Shown in pieces: positions 1 to 7,483 of a DNA stretch of 29,107 nt. A model generated the notes under the pieces. It worked only from the letters and a program-made list of their open reading frames with translations, was not told the DNA's origin and did no database searches. Positions within the stretch are counted from its first letter, which is position 1. Every line of letters begins with the position of its first letter. The position numbers and the translations under genes were made by a program. Source of the DNA: an uncultured Bacilli bacterium (lineage in GTDB: Bacteria > Bacillota_I > Bacilli_A > RF39 > UBA660); assembly GCA_910585915.1 (NCBI GenBank), contig CAJUGF010000009.1, positions 13,094 to 42,200 on the forward strand. The letters are read 5' to 3'.

Positions 1-52
1 ATCTTATCACTTACAGCAATTGCTTTATCATACATACCATATCGCTGATAAT
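1..52. other. Sequence of unknown origin replacing the rest of mutS
   Basis: Below about position 55 the sequence no longer encodes MutS in any frame. The mutS frame runs into ISDMVCMIKQLL and stops at 11. A second minus frame (53 down to the window edge) stays open and reads YQRYGMYDKAIAVSDK, which I do not recognise. A plus-strand frame (1-48) reads ILSLTAIALSYIPYR and then stops, so the end of a convergent hydrophobic protein is equally possible. Too short to assign. Confidence 0.4.
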
Positions 53-1444
53 ATAGTAGCCAAATACTTTGTTATATCCTACTTTTAAGTTTTTGATGCC
101 AGTATTTTCTTTAAGTTTTGATTCGAAGTCTGCAATAAATGTTTTTCCACCACTGCGAATTTCTTTTAATTCATCTAACTCTTTATTATATCCAGCTTTT
201 ATCAAATATCCTTCTTTTATAGTTACAGGTGGATTTTCATAAATGGAGTTTTCTAAAAGATCATATATATCTTTGTGAATGTCAATTGTGTAGTTCAATT
301 TTAATTCTTTTATTATTTTTTCAATTTCTGGTAAAACTTTTAAACTATTTTTTAGTTGTAGAAAGTCCCTAGCGTTTAGATTTCCACAAGTCAATTTTCC
401 ACATATTCTTTCAATATCGTAGACTTCGTATAAGGCATTTCTTAATTTATCTTTTAGAATAAATTCGTTATTAAAGATATCTATTTTGTTATAACGATCT
501 ATAATGAGTTCTTTCTTTTTTAGAGGATTCATTAACCATTGTTTTAATTTTCTACTGCCCATACTAGTTTTACATTTATCAAGTAACCAAATTAATGAAT
601 AAGTTCTATCCTTTAAGCGTAGTGTTTCTACAAGTTCAAGATTACGAACGGTATGAACGTCCATTTCTAAGTAATCATCAGAATATACAATATTGGCTGC
701 TTTCATGTGTGAAAGATCTTTTAATTCTTTTATTACTAAGTAATATAACAAATGTTTGATGCTTTCTTTCATATGTTCGTCTTCTAAATTTTCATAAAGA
801 TATGTGTAATCATTTTCTAATAAATGTTCAGAAATTGATACTTCGATACCATAATTTCCTTTTAGAGTACCAATTAGTTCAACATCCATATTATCTTTTA
901 GTATGACTTCTAGAATGCCTAGGTTTAAGACTTCGCTGATAAGTTTTTCTTTGTTGTGAGGAACAGACATAACATTTAGTTCTCCAGTAGAAATATCTGC
1001 GTAGCAAAGCATATAAAGATAATTGTAGTCTTTAATACTTGCAATGTAGTGATTGTCATGATCATTTAAAAGATCAGAATCAACAACAGTACCTTTACTA
1101 ATTACTTGAATTACTCCACGTTTTACCATGCCTTTTGTAGTGGTTGGATTTTCTAATTGTTCACATATGGCGACTTTATATCCTTTACTAACTAATTTTT
1201 CAATATATGGATTTACAGAATGAAAGGGGACACCACACATGGGAACTCGTTCTGTTAGTCCAGCATTTTTTCCAGTTAGTGTTAATTCTAATTCTCTACT
1301 TGCTGTTTCTCCGTCTTCAAAAAATAATTCGTAAAAATCTCCAACTCGATAAAAAAGGAGTTCTGTGGGGTATTCATCTTTAATGTCCATGTATTGTTGC
1401 ATCATAGGACTTAAATCATTTTTGTTTACTTCGTTACGTTTCAT
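11..1444 (-). CDS. mutS: DNA mismatch repair protein MutS, N-terminal part only (broken gene)
   Basis: MutS recognises mismatched bases and starts mismatch repair with MutL. The N-terminal mismatch-binding domain is clear: DFYELFFEDG at residues 36-45 holds the Phe-x-Glu pair (F37, E39) that contacts the mispair, followed by the connector, lever and clamp regions. Full-length MutS is about 850-900 residues. Here the reading follows the family to FGYYI near residue 474, where EVTK/EISR-type residues are expected, and then diverges and stops at 477. The whole ATPase domain (Walker A, Walker B, dimerisation helices) is missing, so the fragment could not support repair by itself. The start is ATG at 1444, preceded by GGTGGTGA. 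None of the three frames continues as MutS, so a simple frameshift does not explain the break. It may be an insertion, a rearrangement or a chimeric assembly join. Confidence 0.85.
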   Translation of the reverse strand: MKRNEVNKNDLSPMMQQYMDIKDEYPTELLFYRVGDFYELFFEDGETASRELELTLTGKNAGLTERVPMCGVPFHSVNPYIEKLVSKGYKVAICEQLENPTTTKGMVKRGVIQVISKGTVVDSDLLNDHDNHYIASIKDYNYLYMLCYADISTGELNVMSVPHNKEKLISEVLNLGILEVILKDNMDVELIGTLKGNYGIEVSISEHLLENDYTYLYENLEDEHMKESIKHLLYYLVIKELKDLSHMKAANIVYSDDYLEMDVHTVRNLELVETLRLKDRTYSLIWLLDKCKTSMGSRKLKQWLMNPLKKKELIIDRYNKIDIFNNEFILKDKLRNALYEVYDIERICGKLTCGNLNARDFLQLKNSLKVLPEIEKIIKELKLNYTIDIHKDIYDLLENSIYENPPVTIKEGYLIKAGYNKELDELKEIRSGGKTFIADFESKLKENTGIKNLKVGYNKVFGYYIISDMVCMIKQLL

Positions 1445-1476
1445 TTTTATTCACCACCAAGATTTTTTGCATAATT

Positions 1477-1482
1477 ATTATA
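1477..1482 (-). promoter_or_regulatory. Candidate -10 element of mutS
   Basis: A perfect TATAAT on the minus strand lies about 33 bases upstream of the mutS start codon. No good -35 hexamer sits 16-18 bases further upstream, so this is a weak or tentative promoter. Confidence 0.35.
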
Positions 1483-1566
1483 ACATGGAATGAATTTATT
1501 GGAAGAAAATGTTTCTTTTATTTTGACAGAATTAATGATTTATTTTTATGGTTAAGTATAAAAAAT

Positions 1567-1583
1567 CTTTTTTTACTAAAAAG
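1567..1583 (-). terminator. Possible weak terminator after the kinase-like gene
   Basis: An A/T-only hairpin (CTTTTT and AAAAAG arms) lies just downstream of the kinase-like stop codon. On the minus strand it is followed by ATTTTTTAT. The stem has little GC and would be unstable. Confidence 0.3.
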
Positions 1584-1588
1584 AAATA

Positions 1589-2419
1589 TTATATTAGGAT
1601 TAGTCTTTTTTGCTCTTTATTTAATGTGTATTTTTGACTTAGAATTAAAAAATCATCAGGATCTATGTTATTTGGAACGTCTGTGTTTATTAATTTTAAA
1701 ATATTTTGATATATTTTAGATGATTCAGATAAGTTTATTTCATTTAATTTTCTTCTCACTCCTTTTTCTAAGTCAATTTCATCCTTCCATTGAAGGAGTG
1801 ATTGATTGAATATCGTATTTAGGAAAAGTTCATATAAGGAAAAAATATTCATTTCTTTGGTCCAAATTTTAGGTATTTTTTGATATTTTTTATTTTCAAA
1901 TAGATCATGTTTTTTAGAACAATAGAAGATACGATTATTTATGTTTCGATCGTTTAGAAGGCCTATTTGAAATCCATCAATATCAATTATGCTTGCAGTT
2001 TTGGTTAATGGATCATAGAGTATATTTCCTTTGGTTATTAAATCTTTGAAAACAATATTATGTTCTTCTCCTTTTTGCATTGTTGGATAAATGGAATACA
2101 GGAAATTAGCATATGTTTTTAGTGGATTTTCACTAATTTGGATGGCTTCATGCAGGTGTATGCCTTTCATTTTTGTTATTGCATATGCCATTAATCTTGT
2201 TTCATCTTGCCATATTTTTACTATTTTAGGAATTCTTTTTGAAAATTCGGAATTTTTTAAAACATTAATTATTTCTTTATATATAAATCCATATTCTTCA
2301 AAGGATTTTTCGTTTAATACCTTAATAAATGTATTGTTGGCATAATATATATTCCATACTGCTTTTTGGAATATTAGGGAATAGAAATCTAGTTCTTGGT
2401 TTAAGGCTCTTCTTATCAT
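1589..2419 (-). CDS. Orphan protein-kinase-like (phosphotransferase-fold) protein
   Basis: A 276-residue soluble protein with the landmarks of the kinase / aminoglycoside-phosphotransferase fold. K33 in FIKVL sits where the ATP-binding lysine of the N-lobe is expected. KDLITKGNIL (125-134) matches the catalytic loop pattern D-x(5)-N, with D126 as the presumed catalytic base and N132 as metal ligand. IIDIDGF (144-150) matches the DFG/IDFD-type strand, with D146 or D148 as the metal-binding aspartate. The HxD histidine before D126 is replaced by lysine. There is no signal peptide or membrane segment. The start ATG at 2419 follows AAGGAA. It stands alone, with a terminator upstream and a TATAAT at 2441-2446. 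The substrate cannot be read from the sequence. It could be a protein, sugar or small-molecule kinase, or an inactive relative. Confidence 0.55.
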   Translation of the reverse strand: MIRRALNQELDFYSLIFQKAVWNIYYANNTFIKVLNEKSFEEYGFIYKEIINVLKNSEFSKRIPKIVKIWQDETRLMAYAITKMKGIHLHEAIQISENPLKTYANFLYSIYPTMQKGEEHNIVFKDLITKGNILYDPLTKTASIIDIDGFQIGLLNDRNINNRIFYCSKKHDLFENKKYQKIPKIWTKEMNIFSLYELFLNTIFNQSLLQWKDEIDLEKGVRRKLNEINLSESSKIYQNILKLINTDVPNNIDPDDFLILSQKYTLNKEQKRLILI

Positions 2420-2440
2420 TTTAAATTCCTTCTTTTGGAT

Positions 2441-2446
2441 ATTATA
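2441..2446 (-). promoter_or_regulatory. Candidate -10 element of the kinase-like gene
   Basis: Perfect TATAAT on the minus strand, 22 bases upstream of the start codon. The -35 position falls in the T-run of the upstream terminator and does not match the consensus well. Confidence 0.4.
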
Positions 2447-2464
2447 TCAGCTTTTTCAAAAGAA

Positions 2465-2486
2465 AAAATGTCTTTTTAGACATTTT
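2465..2486 (-). terminator. Intrinsic terminator after the 58-residue gene
   Basis: Perfect 9-bp stem AAAATGTCT / AGACATTTT with a four-base loop, overlapping the stop codon of the small gene and followed on the minus strand by TTTTCTTTT. Confidence 0.75.
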
Positions 2487-2661
2487 ATTTCATTTTCTTT
2501 TTCATTTTTTGTAATGAGTCTTCAGCACTATCCATGGCAGTATTGAGCAACTGGTCTGCTTTTTTCTTTGTGTTCGTATTTGTTAATGTATAGGTTGCAA
2601 GTGCTGCTCCACCCATCATTGATAGTGCACTGACAAATAACATGTTTTTAAAACTTTTCAT
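2485..2661 (-). CDS. 58-residue membrane-anchored miniprotein
   Basis: An open frame of 58 codons, starting ATG at 2661 behind a strong GAGGTGG ribosome site and ending TAA inside a terminator hairpin. The product begins MKSFKNMLFVSALSMMGGAA, a short hydrophobic segment (about residues 7-25). A hydrophilic, mostly basic, probably helical tail follows (KKKADQLL... ending KKMKKKMK). The layout resembles small YtxH-type envelope or stress proteins: an N-terminal anchor followed by a charged amphipathic helix. Similarity cannot be claimed beyond that. It lies 46 bases downstream of recD2 with no terminator between them, so cotranscription is possible. The ribosome site, terminator and sensible composition make it a real gene; the function is unknown. 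Confidence 0.7.
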   Translation of the reverse strand: MKSFKNMLFVSALSMMGGAALATYTLTNTNTKKKADQLLNTAMDSAEDSLQKMKKKMK

Positions 2662-2707
2662 ATTTCCACCTCACACTACTAGTATGGGTTGTGGATGTAA
2701 AAATATA

Positions 2708-4918
2708 CTATTTTTGTGAATCGTTCCATTTGGCAATTAATACCTCTTTTAATGATGTTTTGCGATTTGTTGAATAATCATTTTGAATAGCCTCTAAAAA
2801 TGAAGTAGTATCTCCAATAATTACTAAACTTTTTTTTGCTCTTGATACACCAGTATAAATTAATTTGTTATATAGCATTTTATAATAGTTTTTACTAATT
2901 GGCATAATGACATGTGGAAACTCACTTCCTTGACTTTTATGTATGGTCATGGCATAAGCATGCTTAATATGATATAAATCCTCTTTATTATAAATGACGT
3001 AATTTCCATCGAAGTTAATGGTGATCTGTTCTCTTATTCTTTTATTTTCACGTATTTCCTCGATGCAATTGATGTAACCAATATCTCCATTATAAACATT
3101 GCAATCTGGGTTATTTATTAGTTGTATTACTTTGTCTCCTACTCGGTAGATAATATCTCCTATTTTTGTCTCTTTTTTTTCTTCGTCTTTTGGATTGAAA
3201 AGGTTTTGTAAGATGATATTTAGATTATCAATGCCATTTTCTCCTTTGTACATAGGTGCGAGGATTTGTATATCATCTGCTTTTAACCCTTTTTGAATGC
3301 TTTTTTCACATATTTGGTATGTCATTTGTTTTATATTGTTGTTTTGGCATGGTAAAAAATTGTAATCATCAGTTTTATCAGTAAAATTTTTATTTAAATT
3401 TTTTTCTTTGATTTCTTTTGCTAAAAAAGGAATATAAGAGTTTTCGCTCTGCCGATATATTTTGTTAAGGGGACAATATGCAAATAAATTTGATTCTACA
3501 AGATCATTTAAAATAAGACCTGCTCCAACACTTGGGAGCTGAAATGTATCTCCGACCAATATGATTTGTATGTTTGTTTCAATTCCTTCTAATAAACTAT
3601 AAAGAAGAAATGTATCAATCATACTTACTTCATCAACAATAATTAAACGTTGCTGATTTTTATTTCTTGAACTAATTTGAAATTCATTGGTATCTTTGTT
3701 CCATTTTAAATAACGATGAATAGTCATAGCAGGTAAGCTTGTACTCATAGCAAGCTTTTTGCTTGCTCTTCCTGTTGGTGCTAGACATGCAATTTGAGAA
3801 TATGTTTCTATGGGAGTTAAATGATATAAACTGATGTATAATTTTACAATTGCATTCACTATTGTTGTTTTCCCAGTACCTGGACCACCTGAAATGATTG
3901 TGACTCTTTCTTTCAAGGCCGTTTTAATGGCATCTTTTTGTGTTTTGTGATAATTTACACCTAGAGATTCTTCTAAACTTTCGATTTTTTCGTCTAGTTT
4001 TTTATGGATTTTGACAGGAAGTGAATTAATCTCAATTAGTCGATTTGCGATTTGTTGTTCCATTTCGAAATTGTCTTCTAAAAAGTAGCGATTATCTTTA
4101 CAAACGATGAGAAATTTTGATTCTAATTCACTCAAATATTCTTCAAAAGCTTCTAATTCTAAAAATAATTTAAAGTTAGATTTTAAAACTCCATAAATTT
4201 CTTCCATATAATAATAAATATCTCCTGTGGAGTCACTTAATCGTTTCATTGATTCTAATATGCATGCGCGAATGCGAATGGGATTTTCTGGATCATTGTT
4301 TTTTATGAATATTTGATCAATTTTATTAAAGTCAATGATTTCTTGAAATATGTAGATGTTTTCTTCTAAATACAAAGCAGTTTTGTCTTTATAGCGATTA
4401 ATAATTTTGGTGGCCTCACTTATTGTAAAACCTAGCGTTTTTAATTTGATAATTAAGTCATCGTTGCTTGAGTAAGCAAGAAGAGATGTATATATTTTTT
4501 CTGCTTTTTTTTCTGTCATTCCAGGAACTAAATATAAATTGGAGATGTTTTCTTTAATTTTGGGAATGGCTTCTTCTCCTAAGGTTTCTACGATTTTGAT
4601 CGCTGTTTTTTCCCCACAACCTTTAATCAAAGGGCTACTTAAAAATTCAATGACCGCATCAATTCCTTTTGGAATCTCTTTTTCACTTTTTATGACTTGA
4701 TATTGGTATCCATAACGGTCATGTTTGGTATAATTTCCATATAATACAAATGTATCTTCTAGATTAATCTCTACAAATGTACCTGTAATGGTTATCGTTT
4801 TATTTAATAAATCTTTTAATTCTTCATTATTTGTATCTTTAATTTTAAAGGTTCCTACAAAAAAACCATTATCACTTGCAAAAATTGATTGTCTTACTTT
4901 TCCTTTGATGTAATGCAT
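2708..4918 (-). CDS. recD2: RecD2-type SF1B DNA helicase
   Basis: A 736-residue helicase of the RecD/TraA superfamily, RecD2 type (found without RecBC), which unwinds DNA 5' to 3' and acts in repair. The N-terminal third has an OB-like region and tandem helix-hairpin-helix segments (about residues 95-175, such as LIKGCGEKTAIKIVE and LVPGMTEKKAEKI), characteristic of RecD2. The motor follows: GGPGTGKTT (Walker A, 344-352), LAPTGRASKKL (motif Ia), IIVDEVSM (Walker B, 426-433), GDTFQLPSVGAG (motif III), and near the C-terminus HAYAMTIHKSQGSEF and YTGVSRAKK (motifs V and VI). Length and all motifs are normal, so it should be active. The start ATG at 4918 follows GGTGA. A TGT-TAAAAT extended -10 lies 20 bases upstream. 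Confidence 0.93.
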   Translation of the reverse strand: MHYIKGKVRQSIFASDNGFFVGTFKIKDTNNEELKDLLNKTITITGTFVEINLEDTFVLYGNYTKHDRYGYQYQVIKSEKEIPKGIDAVIEFLSSPLIKGCGEKTAIKIVETLGEEAIPKIKENISNLYLVPGMTEKKAEKIYTSLLAYSSNDDLIIKLKTLGFTISEATKIINRYKDKTALYLEENIYIFQEIIDFNKIDQIFIKNNDPENPIRIRACILESMKRLSDSTGDIYYYMEEIYGVLKSNFKLFLELEAFEEYLSELESKFLIVCKDNRYFLEDNFEMEQQIANRLIEINSLPVKIHKKLDEKIESLEESLGVNYHKTQKDAIKTALKERVTIISGGPGTGKTTIVNAIVKLYISLYHLTPIETYSQIACLAPTGRASKKLAMSTSLPAMTIHRYLKWNKDTNEFQISSRNKNQQRLIIVDEVSMIDTFLLYSLLEGIETNIQIILVGDTFQLPSVGAGLILNDLVESNLFAYCPLNKIYRQSENSYIPFLAKEIKEKNLNKNFTDKTDDYNFLPCQNNNIKQMTYQICEKSIQKGLKADDIQILAPMYKGENGIDNLNIILQNLFNPKDEEKKETKIGDIIYRVGDKVIQLINNPDCNVYNGDIGYINCIEEIRENKRIREQITINFDGNYVIYNKEDLYHIKHAYAMTIHKSQGSEFPHVIMPISKNYYKMLYNKLIYTGVSRAKKSLVIIGDTTSFLEAIQNDYSTNRKTSLKEVLIAKWNDSQK

Positions 4919-4937
4919 GATTTACTTCACCATACTC

Positions 4938-4946
4938 ATTTTAACA
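4938..4946 (-). promoter_or_regulatory. Candidate extended -10 promoter of recD2
   Basis: On the minus strand the bases read TGTTAAAAT, an extended -10 (TGn plus TAAAAT), placed between the upstream terminator and the recD2 start. No good -35 is present. Confidence 0.4.
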
Positions 4947-4957
4947 TAGCAATGAAA

Positions 4958-4980
4958 AAAGCGAAAGAATGTTTCGCTTT
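4958..4980 (-). terminator. Intrinsic terminator upstream of recD2
   Basis: 9-bp stem AAAGCGAAA / TTTCGCTTT with a five-base loop, overlapping the stop codon of the 131-residue gene and followed on the minus strand by TTTTTTCATT. Confidence 0.8.
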
Positions 4981-5374
4981 AATCGTTCGACATTTTATAT
5001 CCTAATAAATATAGTTGATATGATAAGGAGTCATAACAACTGTCGATATTTTTATAATTTTGTGTTGTTTTGGCATTGTTTAACATTGTCCATGATTGAT
5101 ATAACCGATTGTAGTTTTGTAACATGATATTTCTTTCATCATCTTTGGCAGTACTTAGTCTTTTATAGTAATCATTTAATGCGCTAGAAATAAACTGATC
5201 TGTTTGAGCATAATTTCTTTTGCCGATTCTTATAATTTGTTTTGAATTATTTTCTCTAATAAATGGTTTCAGAAAATTATTTTCTTGGATTATTTTTTGA
5301 TTCGATTTTACAATTCCTAAAAAACTATTTCCATCTAATAATTCTAATGCTTTTAAATCACACTTTGTAAACAT
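4979..5374 (-). CDS. Unknown 131-residue soluble protein
   Basis: I do not recognise this protein. It is soluble, has no signal or membrane segment, and looks mostly helical in its C-terminal two thirds (for example DQFISSALNDYYKRLSTAKD and YNRLYQSWTMLNNAK), with many Asn, Gln, Tyr and Lys residues. The open frame could start three codons earlier at a GTG (5383). I place the start at ATG 5374, because AGGTGA lies exactly five bases upstream of that codon and would overlap the GTG. A TATAAT at 5393-5398 gives it its own promoter and a hairpin terminator overlaps its stop, so it is a monocistronic gene between mtaB and recD2. No function can be assigned. Confidence 0.7.
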   Translation of the reverse strand: MFTKCDLKALELLDGNSFLGIVKSNQKIIQENNFLKPFIRENNSKQIIRIGKRNYAQTDQFISSALNDYYKRLSTAKDDERNIMLQNYNRLYQSWTMLNNAKTTQNYKNIDSCYDSLSYQLYLLGYKMSND

Positions 5375-5392
5375 ACCCGTCACCTATTATTC

Positions 5393-5398
5393 ATTATA
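5393..5398 (-). promoter_or_regulatory. -10 element of the 131-residue gene
   Basis: Perfect TATAAT, 19 bases upstream of the chosen start. The -35 region reads TGTAAA at a 16-base spacing, a poor match. Confidence 0.45.
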
Positions 5399-5479
5399 GC
5401 AAAAAAAATAGTTTTTTACACTTTTTTTCTCTTATTTTGCTAATTTTCGAGTAAACGAATTCTCATTTGTATATTTTAT

Positions 5480-6763
5480 TTAATTGTATTTAGAAGTCGG
5501 TATCAATTCTCCTATTAAATAATTGTTATCGTATTTTTGGATTTTTACTTCACATAATTCATTTGCTTCTTTTAACTCGTCTATTTTTACTTTTAAATAA
5601 TTGGAAGTGTGTCCAATTGAATATGTATCATTTGATTCTTCAATTAAAACGGTAACTGTTTGATTTAAAAATTTTTGGGCGTAATTTTTTTCTAACTCCT
5701 TTGATACTTCAATAAGTGTTTTATTTCGTTCTTTTTTGATGCTTTCATCAATTTGACATGGCATATTTGCTGCTACTGTGCCTTCTCTTTTGGAATAAGG
5801 AAAGGCATGAATCTTACTGAATGATATTTTTTTAATTGTGTTAATCGTTTCATTAAATAAGTCATCATTTTCGTATGGGTGTCCTACAATAACATCAGTT
5901 GAGATGCTAATATCTGGTCGAATGTTACGGATTTTTGATATTTTTTCTTCAAAATATTTAAGATCGTATTTTCGATTCATTTTTTTTAATATTTCATCAC
6001 TTCCTGCTTGCAGCGGAATGTGCAGGTGATTACAAATTTTGGAATTATTTTCTAATTCTTTTAGAAACTTATCATTTAATTCTGTGATCTCGATGGATGA
6101 AATACGTATTCTTTTTAATTTTTCTATTTTACTCATTTCATGAATTAAATCTGTTAAGTCTAAATCACCATCCTTATATGATCCAGTATGTATACCTGTT
6201 AATACAATCTCTTGGTGGTGTTCTGCTAGTTGTTTTGCTTCTTTGATGGCATCATTAAAATCTTTACAACGTGTAGTTCCTCTTACATATGGAATGATAC
6301 AGTAGCTACAAAAATTATTACAACCATCTTGTATTTTTAAAAATGCGCGAGTATGAGTAGTAAAATGATTTACTGACATATTTTCGAATGGAAGATTTCT
6401 TGTATGATAGAACCTTTCAACTTTATTTTTGCTGTTGCAATACTCTTTAATTAAGGTAACGATTTTGCTTTTGTCTTTGTTTCCAATTAATATATCAATG
6501 TCCATCTTTTGGTAATTTTCTTTTTTATTTTCGCTACTACATCCTGCCACAACAAGAATAGTATTTTTATTTTCTCTTTTTGCATGTCTAACTAATTTTT
6601 GAGATTTTTTATCAGCCATATTGGTGACAGAACACGTATTAATGATTGTAATATCGGCTTTTTCTTTGGTATTTTTGTATCCTGCTTCGATTAATTTTTC
6701 TTTCATAATTTCAGATTCATAAATATTAACTTTGCATCCTAAGGTTATTATTTGAAATGTCAT
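5480..6763 (-). CDS. mtaB: tRNA t6A37 methylthiotransferase MtaB
   Basis: MtaB is a radical-SAM enzyme that converts t6A at position 37 of ANN-decoding tRNAs to ms2t6A. All expected parts are visible in the 427 residues. The N-terminal methylthiotransferase domain has its three cluster cysteines C10 (TLGCKVN), C44 (NTCSVTN) and C75 (AGCSS). The radical-SAM motif is C148-x3-C152-x2-C155 (DGCNNFCSYCIIPYVRG). A C-terminal TRAM-like tail carries the SNYLKVKI element. TLGCKVN separates the MtaB subfamily from MiaB and RimO. An upstream in-frame TTG (6781) is possible, but the AAGGAGA ribosome site sits seven bases before the ATG at 6763, so I start there. mtaB often lies near the dnaK operon in Bacilli; here it is downstream of dnaJ, separated by two unrelated genes. 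Confidence 0.93.
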   Translation of the reverse strand: MTFQIITLGCKVNIYESEIMKEKLIEAGYKNTKEKADITIINTCSVTNMADKKSQKLVRHAKRENKNTILVVAGCSSENKKENYQKMDIDILIGNKDKSKIVTLIKEYCNSKNKVERFYHTRNLPFENMSVNHFTTHTRAFLKIQDGCNNFCSYCIIPYVRGTTRCKDFNDAIKEAKQLAEHHQEIVLTGIHTGSYKDGDLDLTDLIHEMSKIEKLKRIRISSIEITELNDKFLKELENNSKICNHLHIPLQAGSDEILKKMNRKYDLKYFEEKISKIRNIRPDISISTDVIVGHPYENDDLFNETINTIKKISFSKIHAFPYSKREGTVAANMPCQIDESIKKERNKTLIEVSKELEKNYAQKFLNQTVTVLIEESNDTYSIGHTSNYLKVKIDELKEANELCEVKIQKYDNNYLIGELIPTSKYN

Positions 6764-6784
6764 AAGATCTTCTCCTTGCAATTT

Positions 6785-6812
6785 ATTATATCTAGTTTTT
6801 TTTCTAGTGCAA
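6785..6812 (-). promoter_or_regulatory. Sigma-A promoter of mtaB
   Basis: TTGCAC, 16-base spacer, TATAAT on the minus strand, ending 21 bases before the start codon. Confidence 0.6.
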
Positions 6813-6830
6813 TCTTTTTTTATTTAAAGA

Positions 6831-6853
6831 AAACTAGACTTGAAGTCTAGTTT
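6831..6853 (-). terminator. Intrinsic terminator after the 179-residue gene
   Basis: 10-bp stem AAACTAGACT / AGTCTAGTTT with a three-base loop, overlapping the TAG stop codon and followed on the minus strand by a TTTTCTTT tract. Confidence 0.75.
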
Positions 6854-7386
6854 AATATTTCATTTAATTGTTGTAACGCTTTTAAAAATGCTTCTTCATG
6901 TTCATATTGGAATAGTTTTACTTCTAGTTTTGGTCTTTCTTCATTGATTTCAGTATTTGCTAATTGTTCTAAATTGACTTTTTGTACTTTAATTTCATTA
7001 TCAATTAATTCTTCTTCGTCAAAGTGGATTGGCTGTTTTTTGGCACTGTTTAGTAATTCTTCATAACTAATGATTGCTTTTTCTTCTTGTTCTGCTTCAT
7101 AAGATGTCATGTCAACGATAGGTTTGGGATTCTCGTCGATAGTGTTTACAATTTGCTGTAAGTCAATTTCTCCAAGATCTATAGGCGCATTATCTTCTTG
7201 CATAATGGTAGGCACTAGATTTGGTTTTTCTGTTTGGTTTTCTTCGATTGTTTCATAGTTTTCTGTTTTGATTATGTATATCAAAGTAATAATTAAAATC
7301 ATTAAAACTAATACGGCAAAGTATAAAATAAAATCAATGATAGATAATGTTTTGATTACAGCTATTATGTCATTTATTAATTGCAT
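6847..7386 (-). CDS. Unknown acidic protein with one N-terminal membrane anchor
   Basis: A 179-residue protein with a single strongly hydrophobic segment (about residues 17-39, FILYFAVLVLMILIITLIYI). It is followed by a long, very acidic, low-complexity linker rich in Glu, Asp, Ile and Asn, and a short predicted helix at the C-terminus (HEEAFLKALQQLNEI). Basic residues are few around the anchor, so the topology is uncertain; a cytosolic acidic tail is likely. I do not recognise a family. ATG at 7386 follows AGGAG at nine bases. It has its own promoter (TTTACA-17-TATAAT), a small 5' leader hairpin and a terminator, so it is transcribed alone. It could be a cell-division or envelope accessory protein, but nothing in the sequence proves this. 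Confidence 0.65.
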   Translation of the reverse strand: MQLINDIIAVIKTLSIIDFILYFAVLVLMILIITLIYIIKTENYETIEENQTEKPNLVPTIMQEDNAPIDLGEIDLQQIVNTIDENPKPIVDMTSYEAEQEEKAIISYEELLNSAKKQPIHFDEEELIDNEIKVQKVNLEQLANTEINEERPKLEVKLFQYEHEEAFLKALQQLNEILN

Positions 7387-7405
7387 TATAATTTCACTCC
7401 TAAAT

Positions 7406-7422
7406 CATCAGTTGTGCTGATG
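7406..7422 (-). other. 5' leader stem-loop
   Basis: Perfect 6-bp stem CATCAG / CTGATG with a five-base loop, lying almost at the predicted transcript start of the 179-residue gene and before its ribosome site. There is no T-run, so it is not a terminator. It could stabilise the 5' end of the mRNA. Confidence 0.45.
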
Positions 7423-7427
7423 TTTAT

Positions 7428-7456
7428 ATTATACTATTTACACTATTAGTTGTAAA
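7428..7456 (-). promoter_or_regulatory. Sigma-A promoter of the 179-residue gene
   Basis: TTTACA, 17-base spacer, TATAAT on the minus strand; a near-consensus promoter. Confidence 0.65.
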
Positions 7457-7459
7457 TTA

Positions 7460-7483
7460 AAAGAATGACATTTGTCATTCTTT
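7460..7483 (-). terminator. Intrinsic terminator after the surface-protein gene
   Basis: 10-bp perfect stem AAAGAATGAC / GTCATTCTTT with a four-base loop, overlapping the stop codon. The minus-strand tail is TTTTAATTT. Confidence 0.7.
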
